13,452 nt of DNA from assembly GCA_016213455.1 (NCBI GenBank), contig JACRAG010000590.1, positions 1-13,452 of the forward strand, given 5' to 3'. The notes beneath the pieces are model-generated. The model did no database searches. It was not told the DNA's origin and saw nothing but the letters and a program-made list of their open reading frames with translations. Numbering within the stretch: the stretch's first letter is position 1; every line of letters starts with the position of its first letter. Positions 1-6,510 of the stretch are shown here, one piece after another. The position numbers and the translations under genes are program-made. Source of the DNA: Anaerolineae bacterium (GTDB taxonomy: Bacteria > Chloroflexota > Anaerolineae > Anaerolineales > Anaerolineaceae).

Positions 1-92
1 AGCCGGGCGCCAACCTGATGCAGTTGGGTCGGGGTCAGTCCTTTGAATAGGCGGATGGAAGTAAGTGCATGGGTGAGGTCTGCAGTGTTCAT
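1..92 (-). CDS. Cyclic-nucleotide-binding-type protein, N-terminal fragment (runs off window)
   Basis: Only the first 30 codons are visible, read leftward from the ATG at 92 to the window edge. The peptide contains the segment RLFKGLTPTQLHQVGA. This resembles the usual opening of a cNMP-binding (CAP_ED) domain, where a phenylalanine-containing 'lF.gLs..ql' helix precedes the beta-roll. Whether it is a Crp/Fnr-type transcription factor, a stand-alone cNMP sensor or a larger protein cannot be seen. It starts 33 nt after the stop of the MBL hydrolase on the same strand, so the two may be co-transcribed. The ATG is directly preceded by AAGGG, too close for a normal Shine-Dalgarno, and by a TATAAAAT stretch that could be a -10 box. 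The gene may therefore have its own near-leaderless start. The family call rests on a short motif only. Confidence 0.55.
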   Translation of the reverse strand, partial: MNTADLTHALTSIRLFKGLTPTQLHQVGAR

Positions 93-125
93 CCCTTATT
101 TTATAACACAGCCGCCATCGAATTT

Positions 126-1127
126 CTACGCGTTGGCGTTGGTTTGCGCTTTTGTATGGAGGGCGGCGGGTTCTTCCGTTGACGATGTTTGGGCGGCATC
201 ATCCAACCGGATGACCATGCCCTCCCTGGCGATCAACGTGCCGGGATGAATGCGGTCCACCTGTTCGGCGATGCGGTCGAGTTGGGCGTCGTCGTATTCC
301 GGTGCATGATGGAACAGCGCCAGTTTGCGCGTGTGGCTGACCTGCGCAGCCTGGATGGCGATGCTGGTGGTCGAATGTCCGTAGCCCTGGGTGGTGGGTA
401 GACCGGGAGCCAGGCCGAGGTAATGTTCGTCGGTGTATTGTGCGTCGTGGATGAGCAGGTCTGCGCCGCTGGCAAAGTTGGCCAAGCGGCGGTCGCCGTT
501 GACATAGCCTTCGGTGTCGGTGGCGTACACGACCGATTTACCGCGCCAGTCGATGCGATAATGCAGCACGCCGTTGGGGTGGGCATAAGAGCGCAGCACG
601 CGTACGCGGATCAGGTCCGGGTCGGATTGAAGGGCCGGGTCGTTGGCAGAACCCAGCGCCACACCGCCCACCGATTCGCCGATCATCAGCACATCCGGCT
701 CGCGCAGGGTGGCAAAACTGAGCCAGGCGTTCAATTCGGCCAGGCGCACCGGAAAGTAAGGGGGAGTCATCACCGTGTCGAGGGTGACTTTGGGGCTGGA
801 GTTGAGGAAATCGGGGCCGAACAGGTGCAGGCGCGTGGTTGGGACAAAAGCAGGCGCGAAGAAGGGAAATCCCTGGGTATGGTCGTGGTGCAGGTGGCTG
901 AAGAGCAGCACCGCCTCAACCGGTTTGCCGCGTTCCCGTGAGCGGCGCAGCAGGTCGCGGCCCAGGTTGATGATGCCGGTGCCGGCGTCCAGAATCAACA
1001 CATACCCGCCGGCTTCCACTTCCACGCAGGGGGTGTTGCCCCCGTAACGCACCGTGGTCGGGCCGGGAGTCGGGTAACTGCCGCGGACACCCCAAAAACG
1101 CACCACAAATTTGTCCTGTTCGTTCAT
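126..1127 (-). CDS. MBL-fold metallohydrolase
   Basis: This 333-residue protein is a soluble metallo-beta-lactamase-fold hydrolase, with no signal peptide. The N-terminus has the FWGVRGSYPTPGP and YGGNTPCVEV blocks (residues 11-38) typical of the COG1235/PhnP-like and RNase Z-like branch. The dinuclear metal motif is complete: H78-x-H80-x-D82-H83 (SHLHHDH), H183 (YAHPNG), D204 (ATDTEG) and a late histidine in LFHHAPEYDD (H273/H274). HD at 227-228 and GHST at 250-253 are further family landmarks. I chose the ATG at 1127 because TGGAGG lies 8 nt upstream. An in-frame ATG at 1154 lacks such a site. The C-terminal 25 residues are low-complexity and probably disordered. The next gene on this strand begins a cNMP-binding-type protein, which hints at a cyclic-nucleotide or other phosphodiester substrate, but that is inference. 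The substrate is unknown. Confidence 0.85.
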   Translation of the reverse strand: MNEQDKFVVRFWGVRGSYPTPGPTTVRYGGNTPCVEVEAGGYVLILDAGTGIINLGRDLLRRSRERGKPVEAVLLFSHLHHDHTQGFPFFAPAFVPTTRLHLFGPDFLNSSPKVTLDTVMTPPYFPVRLAELNAWLSFATLREPDVLMIGESVGGVALGSANDPALQSDPDLIRVRVLRSYAHPNGVLHYRIDWRGKSVVYATDTEGYVNGDRRLANFASGADLLIHDAQYTDEHYLGLAPGLPTTQGYGHSTTSIAIQAAQVSHTRKLALFHHAPEYDDAQLDRIAEQVDRIHPGTLIAREGMVIRLDDAAQTSSTEEPAALHTKAQTNANA

Positions 1128-1167
1128 CCCCTTACCTCCAATTCCTTTCTGCATAGAAATATTAATG

Positions 1168-1187
1168 GATTATGGACAATGTCCATA
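1168..1187 (-). promoter_or_regulatory. 17-bp palindrome overlapping a candidate -10 box of the MBL gene
   Basis: Positions 1171-1187 read TATGGACA-A-TGTCCATA, a perfect 8-1-8 inverted repeat. On the minus strand its downstream end runs into CATAAT (complement of 1168-1173), five of six matches to the -10 consensus and about 40 nt upstream of the MBL ATG. A dimeric regulator bound here would cover the promoter. No convincing -35 box is visible: TTATTT at a 16-nt spacing is the best. The binding protein is unknown, and the sequence does not match the Crp, Fnr, LexA or CIRCE consensus. Confidence 0.4.
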
Positions 1188-1326
1188 GGAAATAATTCCC
1201 AACGATAAGAACAAATGCCCCAAAAACGCTTAACGATCTTGCAAGGTGATTCTTAAGGGACGGGTGACCATTGAAACCGCTATGATTGCGGCCCGGCGGC
1301 GAGCCGTGCGACCGCGCGGGTGGATG

Positions 1327-1335
1327 TGATATACT
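1327..1335 (+). promoter_or_regulatory. Extended -10 promoter of the HAD hydrolase gene (probable leaderless start)
   Basis: TG-A-TATACT is an extended -10 element. Its last base is 7 nt before the ATG at 1343, so transcription should begin on or just before that ATG. No purine-rich Shine-Dalgarno lies in the intervening TCTTGCGC region. No good -35 hexamer is seen, which is normal for extended -10 promoters. Confidence 0.55.
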
Positions 1336-1342
1336 CTTGCGC

Positions 1343-1969
1343 ATGCCCCAAATTGACGCAATTGTTTTTGATATTGGCGGAGTGCTGCTGCGTACGGACT
1401 TTCCGGCACGCAGGGTGGCGTTGGCGCAGCGATATGGACTGGATCGGACCGGCATCGATGAACTGGTGTTTGGTTCGGCGGCTGCCCGCGCTGCCGAAGT
1501 AGGCCAGGCGAGTGAAGCGGAACTCTGGCGGTCCGTTCAGGAGAGGTTAAACCTTTCGGACGATGCGCTGGAAGTCTTTCAACGAGAATTTTGGGGCGGC
1601 GACCAGGTTGACCTGAGCTTGCTGGAGTGGATGGCGGCTCAACGTCCGCGCCGCAAGGTGGCGCTGCTGACCAACAGCTGGTGGCAGGACCCGTTGGGGA
1701 TGCTGGTGGGGCGCTTTCATGTGCCGGCGATATTGGCGCAAGCTGCCGTGGAGCGGGTGATCAGCTCAGCGGTGGTGGGGGTGAGAAAACCCGATCCGCG
1801 CATCTTCCAGATCGCGCTGGACGGATTGGGCGTGGATGCGAACCGGGCGATATTCGTGGATGATTTTATCGAAAATGTGGAGGCAGCCCGCGCTTTGGGT
1901 TGGCACGGCGTGCATTTTCGTACGGCTGACCAGGCGCGCCTGGCATTGACCTCCCTGCTTGAAGGCTGA
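1343..1969 (+). CDS. HAD-superfamily hydrolase (subfamily IA-like)
   Basis: This 208-residue cytosolic protein is of the haloacid dehalogenase type, probably a small-molecule phosphatase. Motif I is VFDIGGVL with nucleophile D10. The usual second aspartate (D-x-D) is glycine 12, as in the YihX-like 'FDxGG/NV' group. Motif II is the threonine in ALLTNSW (T110), motif III is K149 in VRKPDPRIF, and motif IV is FVDDFIENV (D173, D174). A helical cap of about residues 18-95 separates motifs I and II, which fits subfamily IA. I chose the ATG at 1343 because the protein then begins directly at the first strand and the ATG abuts a good -10 box. An upstream in-frame ATG at 1286 would add an unconserved stretch that crosses the promoter. 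The stop is 6 nt before the metallophosphoesterase, so the two likely form an operon. The substrate cannot be told. Confidence 0.85.
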   Translation: MPQIDAIVFDIGGVLLRTDFPARRVALAQRYGLDRTGIDELVFGSAAARAAEVGQASEAELWRSVQERLNLSDDALEVFQREFWGGDQVDLSLLEWMAAQRPRRKVALLTNSWWQDPLGMLVGRFHVPAILAQAAVERVISSAVVGVRKPDPRIFQIALDGLGVDANRAIFVDDFIENVEAARALGWHGVHFRTADQARLALTSLLEG

Positions 1970-1975
1970 TAAACC

Positions 1976-2584
1976 ATGCCCGCGGTGACCATTGGCGTTG
2001 TGGCGGATACACATGTGCCTGACCGGGTCGACAGCCTGCACCCGGGATTAATTTCGGGTCTGCGCGCAGCCGGGGTGGAGCGCATTTTCCATCTGGGGGA
2101 CATCAGCACGAACCGGGTGCTGGATGAACTGGTCCAGGTTGCCCCGGTGACGGCTGTGTGTGGCAACCGCGACCTGTGGATGCAGCCGCAGCCCGCTTGG
2201 TCAGCCCAGGTTGAGGTGAATGGTTTGCGGGTGGTGCTGCAGCACGGTATGGGCAATTGGGTCACATACTGGCTGGATAAGTTTCAATACCTGGTCCAGG
2301 GCTACCGTTTTGAACGTTACCACCGCATTCTCACCCGCGAGATAACCAATGCGGATGTGTATATTTATGGGCATACCCATTCCTGTGAGGAACGCTGGGA
2401 AAATGGCCGGTTTTTCTTCAATCCCGGCTCGGCCAGTTTCGGCTTTCTGTCCACTCACCGGAAACCGTCCTTTGGCATCATGCGTATATCCGAGACGGGC
2501 AAAGTGGAAACCCGCATCTGTCTCTTGAATGGTTATCGCGCATCTCGAGGAAAATGGATTTCCCTGGATCAGCGTGATATTTGA
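1976..2584 (+). CDS. Metallophosphoesterase, YfcE/MJ0936-like
   Basis: This 202-residue calcineurin-like phosphoesterase should use two metal ions to hydrolyse phosphodiesters or phosphomonoesters in the cytoplasm. The motif series is complete and in order: D11-T-H13, G41-D42, G63-N-R-D66, H90, G132-H-T-H135 and NPGS at 149-152. Length and order fit the YfcE family. The ATG lies 6 nt after the HAD stop, and GAAGG at the end of the HAD gene can serve as ribosome-binding site. Being paired with a phosphatase-type gene suggests a shared role in phosphate-ester turnover, but this is not specific. A second member of the family lies at 6016-6507 on the other strand. The two differ in length and loop content and are not a recent duplicate. 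Confidence 0.88.
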   Translation: MPAVTIGVVADTHVPDRVDSLHPGLISGLRAAGVERIFHLGDISTNRVLDELVQVAPVTAVCGNRDLWMQPQPAWSAQVEVNGLRVVLQHGMGNWVTYWLDKFQYLVQGYRFERYHRILTREITNADVYIYGHTHSCEERWENGRFFFNPGSASFGFLSTHRKPSFGIMRISETGKVETRICLLNGYRASRGKWISLDQRDI

Positions 2585-2604
2585 TGAAAAATTCCGTATA
2601 AATA

Positions 2605-2638
2605 AGATGGGCATGAGGCTTACCCTCACGGCCCATTT
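2605..2638 (+). terminator. Hairpin after the HAD/phosphoesterase pair (weak terminator candidate)
   Basis: ATGGGC (2607-2612) pairs with GCCCAT (2631-2636) and, inside it, TGAGG (2614-2618) pairs with CCTCA (2624-2628) around a 5-nt loop. Only TTT follows, then GC, so it is a poor intrinsic terminator. It could also be a stem at the start of the permease transcript. It sits in the 170-nt gap before the permease genes, in which I see no convincing gene. Confidence 0.35.
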
Positions 2639-2754
2639 GCAGCCTCTTCGTAAACAACACACATTCTTTAATAAATTTCCAATGATCAAACGCCTGGTCC
2701 AGTCTGGCTTCGATTCATGCCACCGGCGGACCAGTATGGTATTGGGGAGATTCC

Positions 2755-3738
2755 ATGAACCGGTTTTTGCTTCGTAGATTGCTATTGCTGCCGGTGATTT
2801 TGGTGGTGTTGAACCTGGCGGGTTTTACCTATGCCAGCCTGGCGCAACGCAACCAGTCCGCGCAGAGCGCATTCGGTATGCGCCAGGTTGAAGAGCCGCC
2901 ATTGTGGGACCAGTATCGGGTTTACCTGGAGGGGGTATTCCAGGGTGATCTGGGGTCCATGCCGGTCGGCGCGAACCTTGGGGTGGGGTCTTTTGTTTGG
3001 AATGCGTTGTGGCCAAGCGTGGGGCTGTTCATCCTGGCGTTTCTGCTCAGCCTGCTGGTTGGCTTGCCGCTCGGACGGGCAGCGGTGCGGGTGGATCCTC
3101 CGGAAGTGCGTTCATGGTTGCCGCTGCTTTCCACCATTGGCCTGGCGATGCCGGGTTTTTACGTGGGCACCCTGCTGGTATCGCTGCTGCTCATTCAAGC
3201 CATCCAATCCGGTTCGCGCGCGATTCTGCCGGTCGCAGGATACGGTTGGGACCTGCACCTGGTCCTGCCGGTGATTGCCCTGGCCATTCGTCCTGCCATG
3301 CAGGTGGCGCGGGTGTCTGCCGGGCTGCTTTCAGAGGAGCTGAGCAAACGCTATGTCACCTCGGCGCGCGGTTTTGGCCATACCTGGAAGACAATCCTCA
3401 ACCGCAAGGCTTTGAAGAATGTGCTGGCTCCGTTATTTTTGGCCGTATCCAGCGCATTCCGCCTGACGATCGCTGAACTGGTGCTGGTTGAATACCTGTT
3501 TGATTGGCCAGGCATCGGACGCATGCTGGCGCGCACACTTGTCCCTCCCAGCACCATTTCACCGGGTGGGGGATTGGATTTGACCGTGTATTTCCTTCAT
3601 CCACCGCTGCTTGCACTGCTGTTACCCATCTTTGGCGTTGTGTTTTATCTGGTGGATACGATTGCTTCCTCCTCTGCACGCCAGATCGATCCACGCCTGG
3701 GGGGCGCGGGCCAGGCGGAGGAGGTGGTTTATGGCTAA
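2755..3738 (+). CDS. ABC transporter permease, OppB/DppB-like
   Basis: This 327-residue inner-membrane protein is related to the first permease subunit of peptide, nickel and other oligopeptide-family importers. It opens with a basic MNRFLLRR stretch and a hydrophobic helix (about 9-30), then a periplasmic-type loop ending in EGVFQGDLG. Further membrane segments are near 88-108, 122-148, 166-182, 222-245 and 283-305. The cytoplasmic coupling region is RYVTSARGFG...ALKNVL (199-224), and VEYLFDWPGIGRML (245-258) and IDPRL (311-315) are family hallmarks. The loop after the first helix lacks the common PGDP motif. GGGGAGA lies just upstream of the ATG. Its end overlaps the next permease by 8 nt, so the pair is translationally coupled. 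Permeases of this type work with a solute-binding protein and two ATPases, none of which is in the window. The substrate is unknown. Confidence 0.88.
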   Translation: MNRFLLRRLLLLPVILVVLNLAGFTYASLAQRNQSAQSAFGMRQVEEPPLWDQYRVYLEGVFQGDLGSMPVGANLGVGSFVWNALWPSVGLFILAFLLSLLVGLPLGRAAVRVDPPEVRSWLPLLSTIGLAMPGFYVGTLLVSLLLIQAIQSGSRAILPVAGYGWDLHLVLPVIALAIRPAMQVARVSAGLLSEELSKRYVTSARGFGHTWKTILNRKALKNVLAPLFLAVSSAFRLTIAELVLVEYLFDWPGIGRMLARTLVPPSTISPGGGLDLTVYFLHPPLLALLLPIFGVVFYLVDTIASSSARQIDPRLGGAGQAEEVVYG

Positions 3739-5920
3739 TGCAATGCGGAGACCTGCTTCTTCCTGGAATTGGGCGCTGTGGACCGGCTTGCTGATGGCTT
3801 TGATCGTCCTTCTGATGGCATTTGTGGGTCCAATGCTCGCGCCTGCCGACCCGATGAAAGAGAACTATATCGGTCAGGTGGGAGAACGCTTCATCAAGCC
3901 GCCATTCCCACCCAATACGATTGAGGGTTTTCCGTTGGGCTCGGACGAGTGGGGACGGGATCTGCTCAGCCGGCTCTTGTTTGCGATCAAACCCACCATG
4001 ACGTTGGTGCTGGTGGTGGCGGCGGTGCGCCTGGTGATTGGCATTGCCGCCGGCATGATCAGCGGCTGGTCGCGCTCGTGGTTTTCGCGGGTGCTGGATG
4101 TGTTGATTTCAGCATCGCTGACCATCCCTGTGTTGTTTGTGGCTTTGTTTGTTATCGCCTTGATGGGCAGCCGGTGGGGGGTGTGGGCCTTCATCCTGGG
4201 TTTGGCGATCACCGGTTGGGCCGAACCGGCGCGTATTGTGCGCGAACAGACCCGCGGTTTGAAGTCTCAGGCATTTGTGGAGGCTGCCTATGCCATGGGC
4301 GCCTCACCTGAGCAGGGTGTGCTCTCGCACGTGCTGCCGCATGTGCTGCCGATGATGTGGATTCAACTGGCCTTCGAAGTAGCCGGCAGCCTGCTGGTGA
4401 CCGCTTCGCTGGGTTTTCTGGGATATTTCATGAACGGCATCTGGGTGCCGGTTGGAGATTGGGTTGGGCAGCGCACCGCGGGCATGCCGGAACTGGGTGA
4501 AATGCTCGGGTCGGCGACCACGCAGCGCGTGCCCTGGTCGGCATTGTTTGCCGGTGCGCTGGTGGCCTTGATTGTGCTGGCGTTCAACTTGTTGGGTGAA
4601 GGACTGCGCGCGCAGCTAAACCCAGATCGGCAGCGCCGACGCGCGGATATGACCCTGGCTTCGGCGCGGGCCGGTGCCTGGGTGGAAGACAAAGTGTATG
4701 TTGCCAGCGCCAATCTGATGCGGTTGGCCTCAGGCAATGGTGTGGTGGTCCTGCTGGGTGTGGTGATCATCGGCGGAATATGGACCATTCAGGCCAGTCA
4801 ACCCCAACCAGAGGTTGGCCCGGCAGTCAGCGTGCAGGGCGGGCATTTTTGGCCGGTCACGCGCCATGATCCACAGGGCACCTATTGGACGGGTGTGGAA
4901 GGCCCTCGCAGCGCCAGCCTGTTGTGGCGCTTCCAATCCAGCAGTCCCATCACCAGCGGACCGGTGGTGGATGCACTCGGTCGCCTCTACGTGGGAACGC
5001 AGGAGCGCGAGCTGGTCGCAGTGAGCCCATCCGGTCAGGTATTATGGAAGGTAGAGCTCCCGGATGTTCCTTTCGGTTCACCAGCCCTGGCTGGCGATGG
5101 CTCCATATTCGTGGTGGATGCCAGCGCCGGGATCAGCTCCGTTTCTCCTGAGGGAAAACTCAACTGGTCGGCCAAATACACTGAGGGGCAGCAGCCGTTC
5201 AGTGGACCCGTCCTGGGTGTGGATGGCACGGCGTATTACGGTACAACCAGCCGCCTGGTGGCGGTATATCCCAGTGGGAATTTGCGTTTCCTGGTCAACC
5301 TGCCCACGTACAGCCTGGTGGATTTCATGCCGCGCCTGTCAGCGGATGGACGCTACCTGTTTATGGAGGACACCGTCACCGACACGGACACCGGCTCGCT
5401 GGTCTTTGACCAGACCCAACCCCCCATGGATGCTTACTTCGTCGGCTCCGATGCCGTGACCTATCTACGCGGGAAGGATGGGATTGATCAGTGGGAACCG
5501 ACCGACACCGGTTATGTATTGATCCAGAAGGCTAAGGTGGATGCGCGCCTGCTGGGGACCAACCTGCAGCGCCCTCAACAAAGCGGCGTCAGTCCAGGCG
5601 GCAATGTGTGGATCGTGTACAGTTCGGGCTTCGATGCTGCGCGTTTTGTCTGGATCAACACCGAATCGTCGGCTGTCAATATCATTCCCTTCCCGTCGGA
5701 ACAGACCCGGCTGATCGGCATTGACCAATCCGGCGCGGTGTACACCTGTGGAGAGGTCATGGGGGAGGGGGCGTTCTGCCGTTCCAACACAGCCGCGAGC
5801 GGCGAATTGAACTGGCAGATGGATCTGCCCGAGGGCGCCGGTGTGGTGGACGGCGCAATCGCGCCGAATCGCCTGTATGTGACGGTTGGACCGTTCCTGT
5901 ACGCCATCGGCGGTCAATGA
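3731..5920 (+). CDS. Fusion of an OppC/DppC-like ABC permease and a PQQ-type beta-propeller
   Basis: This 729-residue protein has two parts. Residues 1-300 are a full OppC/DppC permease: first helix about 17-36, the signature LGSDEWGRDLLSRLL (69-83), helices near 88-112, 122-145, 150-168, 208-233 and 270-292, and the coupling motif EAAYAMGASPEQG (184-196) ending in HVLP. A charged segment with RQRRR (300-304) follows. A seventh helix (about 336-354, GVVVLLGVVIIGG) leads to a tail of some 370 residues. The tail carries repeats such as PVVDALGRLYVGT...LVAVSPSGQVLWK (411-440) and a similar unit ending SPEGKLNWS (472-480). Less regular copies follow, up to SGELNWQ (690-696) and the closing LYAIGG. 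This is the pattern of a PQQ/Trp-docking-type beta-propeller. Six helices plus one would put the propeller outside the cytoplasm. I chose the ATG at 3731 because GGAGGAGG precedes it. The propeller's role is unknown. Substrate capture, sensing or docking are guesses. Confidence 0.88.
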   Translation: MANAMRRPASSWNWALWTGLLMALIVLLMAFVGPMLAPADPMKENYIGQVGERFIKPPFPPNTIEGFPLGSDEWGRDLLSRLLFAIKPTMTLVLVVAAVRLVIGIAAGMISGWSRSWFSRVLDVLISASLTIPVLFVALFVIALMGSRWGVWAFILGLAITGWAEPARIVREQTRGLKSQAFVEAAYAMGASPEQGVLSHVLPHVLPMMWIQLAFEVAGSLLVTASLGFLGYFMNGIWVPVGDWVGQRTAGMPELGEMLGSATTQRVPWSALFAGALVALIVLAFNLLGEGLRAQLNPDRQRRRADMTLASARAGAWVEDKVYVASANLMRLASGNGVVVLLGVVIIGGIWTIQASQPQPEVGPAVSVQGGHFWPVTRHDPQGTYWTGVEGPRSASLLWRFQSSSPITSGPVVDALGRLYVGTQERELVAVSPSGQVLWKVELPDVPFGSPALAGDGSIFVVDASAGISSVSPEGKLNWSAKYTEGQQPFSGPVLGVDGTAYYGTTSRLVAVYPSGNLRFLVNLPTYSLVDFMPRLSADGRYLFMEDTVTDTDTGSLVFDQTQPPMDAYFVGSDAVTYLRGKDGIDQWEPTDTGYVLIQKAKVDARLLGTNLQRPQQSGVSPGGNVWIVYSSGFDAARFVWINTESSAVNIIPFPSEQTRLIGIDQSGAVYTCGEVMGEGAFCRSNTAASGELNWQMDLPEGAGVVDGAIAPNRLYVTVGPFLYAIGGQ

Positions 5921-5944
5921 ACGGGGTCTGAATGTGAATGACCC

Positions 5945-5985
5945 AACGCGCTGCGGTGTTACGCCCTGCAGCGCGTTTCTTTTTT
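5945..5985 (+). terminator. Intrinsic terminator of the permease operon
   Basis: AACGCGCTGC (5945-5954) and GCAGCGCGTT (5968-5977) form a perfect 10-bp stem around a 13-nt loop, followed by TCTTTTTT. It begins 25 nt after the permease-fusion stop. The minus-strand side has no T tract, so it should act on rightward transcription only. Confidence 0.88.
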
Positions 5986-6015
5986 AATCTCCTGTGCCCC
6001 AATCGTGGTGTTGGC

Positions 6016-6507
6016 TCAGAGAATCACAAATCGACCCGCGCCGCTGTGCAAATCCAGAATGAAAATGGACCGCTCCTCCACCTTCAGCCCACCCAACGCG
6101 CCGGGATTGATGATGCGTGTGGCGCCGTGCTGTTCGTCGCGCCGGCGGTGCGAGTGACCGGTGAACAGGTAAGCCAGGTCGCCGCGAGCGGTCAACTCAT
6201 CCATGCGCGGGGTCAGATGCCCGTGGGCTGCCCCGATGGTCACGCCATCCACCGATCCAGTGTAGGTCATGCCGGAATAATTCAACGGGTTGAGGTCGAG
6301 CAGGGTTTGCCGGATCGCGCCGCTGGCGTAATCGTTATTCCCAAAAACGTGGATCACCTGAAAGCCCTGCAGCATCGCGGCGGTTTCGGGTGAGGTGAGG
6401 TCACCGCAGTGCAGCAGCAACTGGATGCCTTCCTGCTGAAAAATCGCCAGGGCAGCCCGCAGGTTGACCAGGTTGTTATGGGTGTCGGAGAGGATCCCGA
6501 TGCGCAT
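6016..6507 (-). CDS. Metallophosphoesterase, YfcE-like phosphodiesterase
   Basis: This compact 163-residue YfcE-family enzyme is a cytosolic metal-dependent phosphodiesterase. All motifs are present in order: D8-T-H10, G35-D36, G56-N-N-D59, AAHGH (H95, H97), G117-H-S-H120 and NPGA (134-137). The length is typical of the family. Its ATG is 3 nt after the stop of the rel gene on the same strand. A GGAG within the end of rel, about 12 nt upstream, is the likely ribosome-binding site, so the two genes form one operon. Linkage to a ppGpp hydrolase raises the idea that it acts on a nucleotide product, but family members are best known for artificial substrates and the physiological one is unclear. 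No T-rich terminator is visible beyond its stop. Confidence 0.9.
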   Translation of the reverse strand: MRIGILSDTHNNLVNLRAALAIFQQEGIQLLLHCGDLTSPETAAMLQGFQVIHVFGNNDYASGAIRQTLLDLNPLNYSGMTYTGSVDGVTIGAAHGHLTPRMDELTARGDLAYLFTGHSHRRRDEQHGATRIINPGALGGLKVEERSIFILDLHSGAGRFVIL

Positions 6508-6510
6508 CGA

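Noticed and set aside
423..941. 172-codon open frame on the plus strand
   Set aside because: It lies wholly antisense to the MBL hydrolase, whose metal motifs are unmistakable, and shows no recognisable motif.
1229..1257. Nested inverted repeats CTTAA...CTTGCAAG...TTAAG
   Set aside because: The outer arms are short and not centred on the inner palindrome. There is no T tract and no obvious relation to either promoter.
2529..2777. 82-codon plus-strand frame bridging the phosphoesterase and the permease
   Set aside because: It overlaps both real genes in another frame, lacks a ribosome-binding site and has no recognisable motif.
1976..6507. The two YfcE-type phosphoesterases as a recent tandem duplication
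   Set aside because: They differ in length (202 versus 163 residues), strand and most of the sequence outside the metal motifs, so they are distant paralogues.
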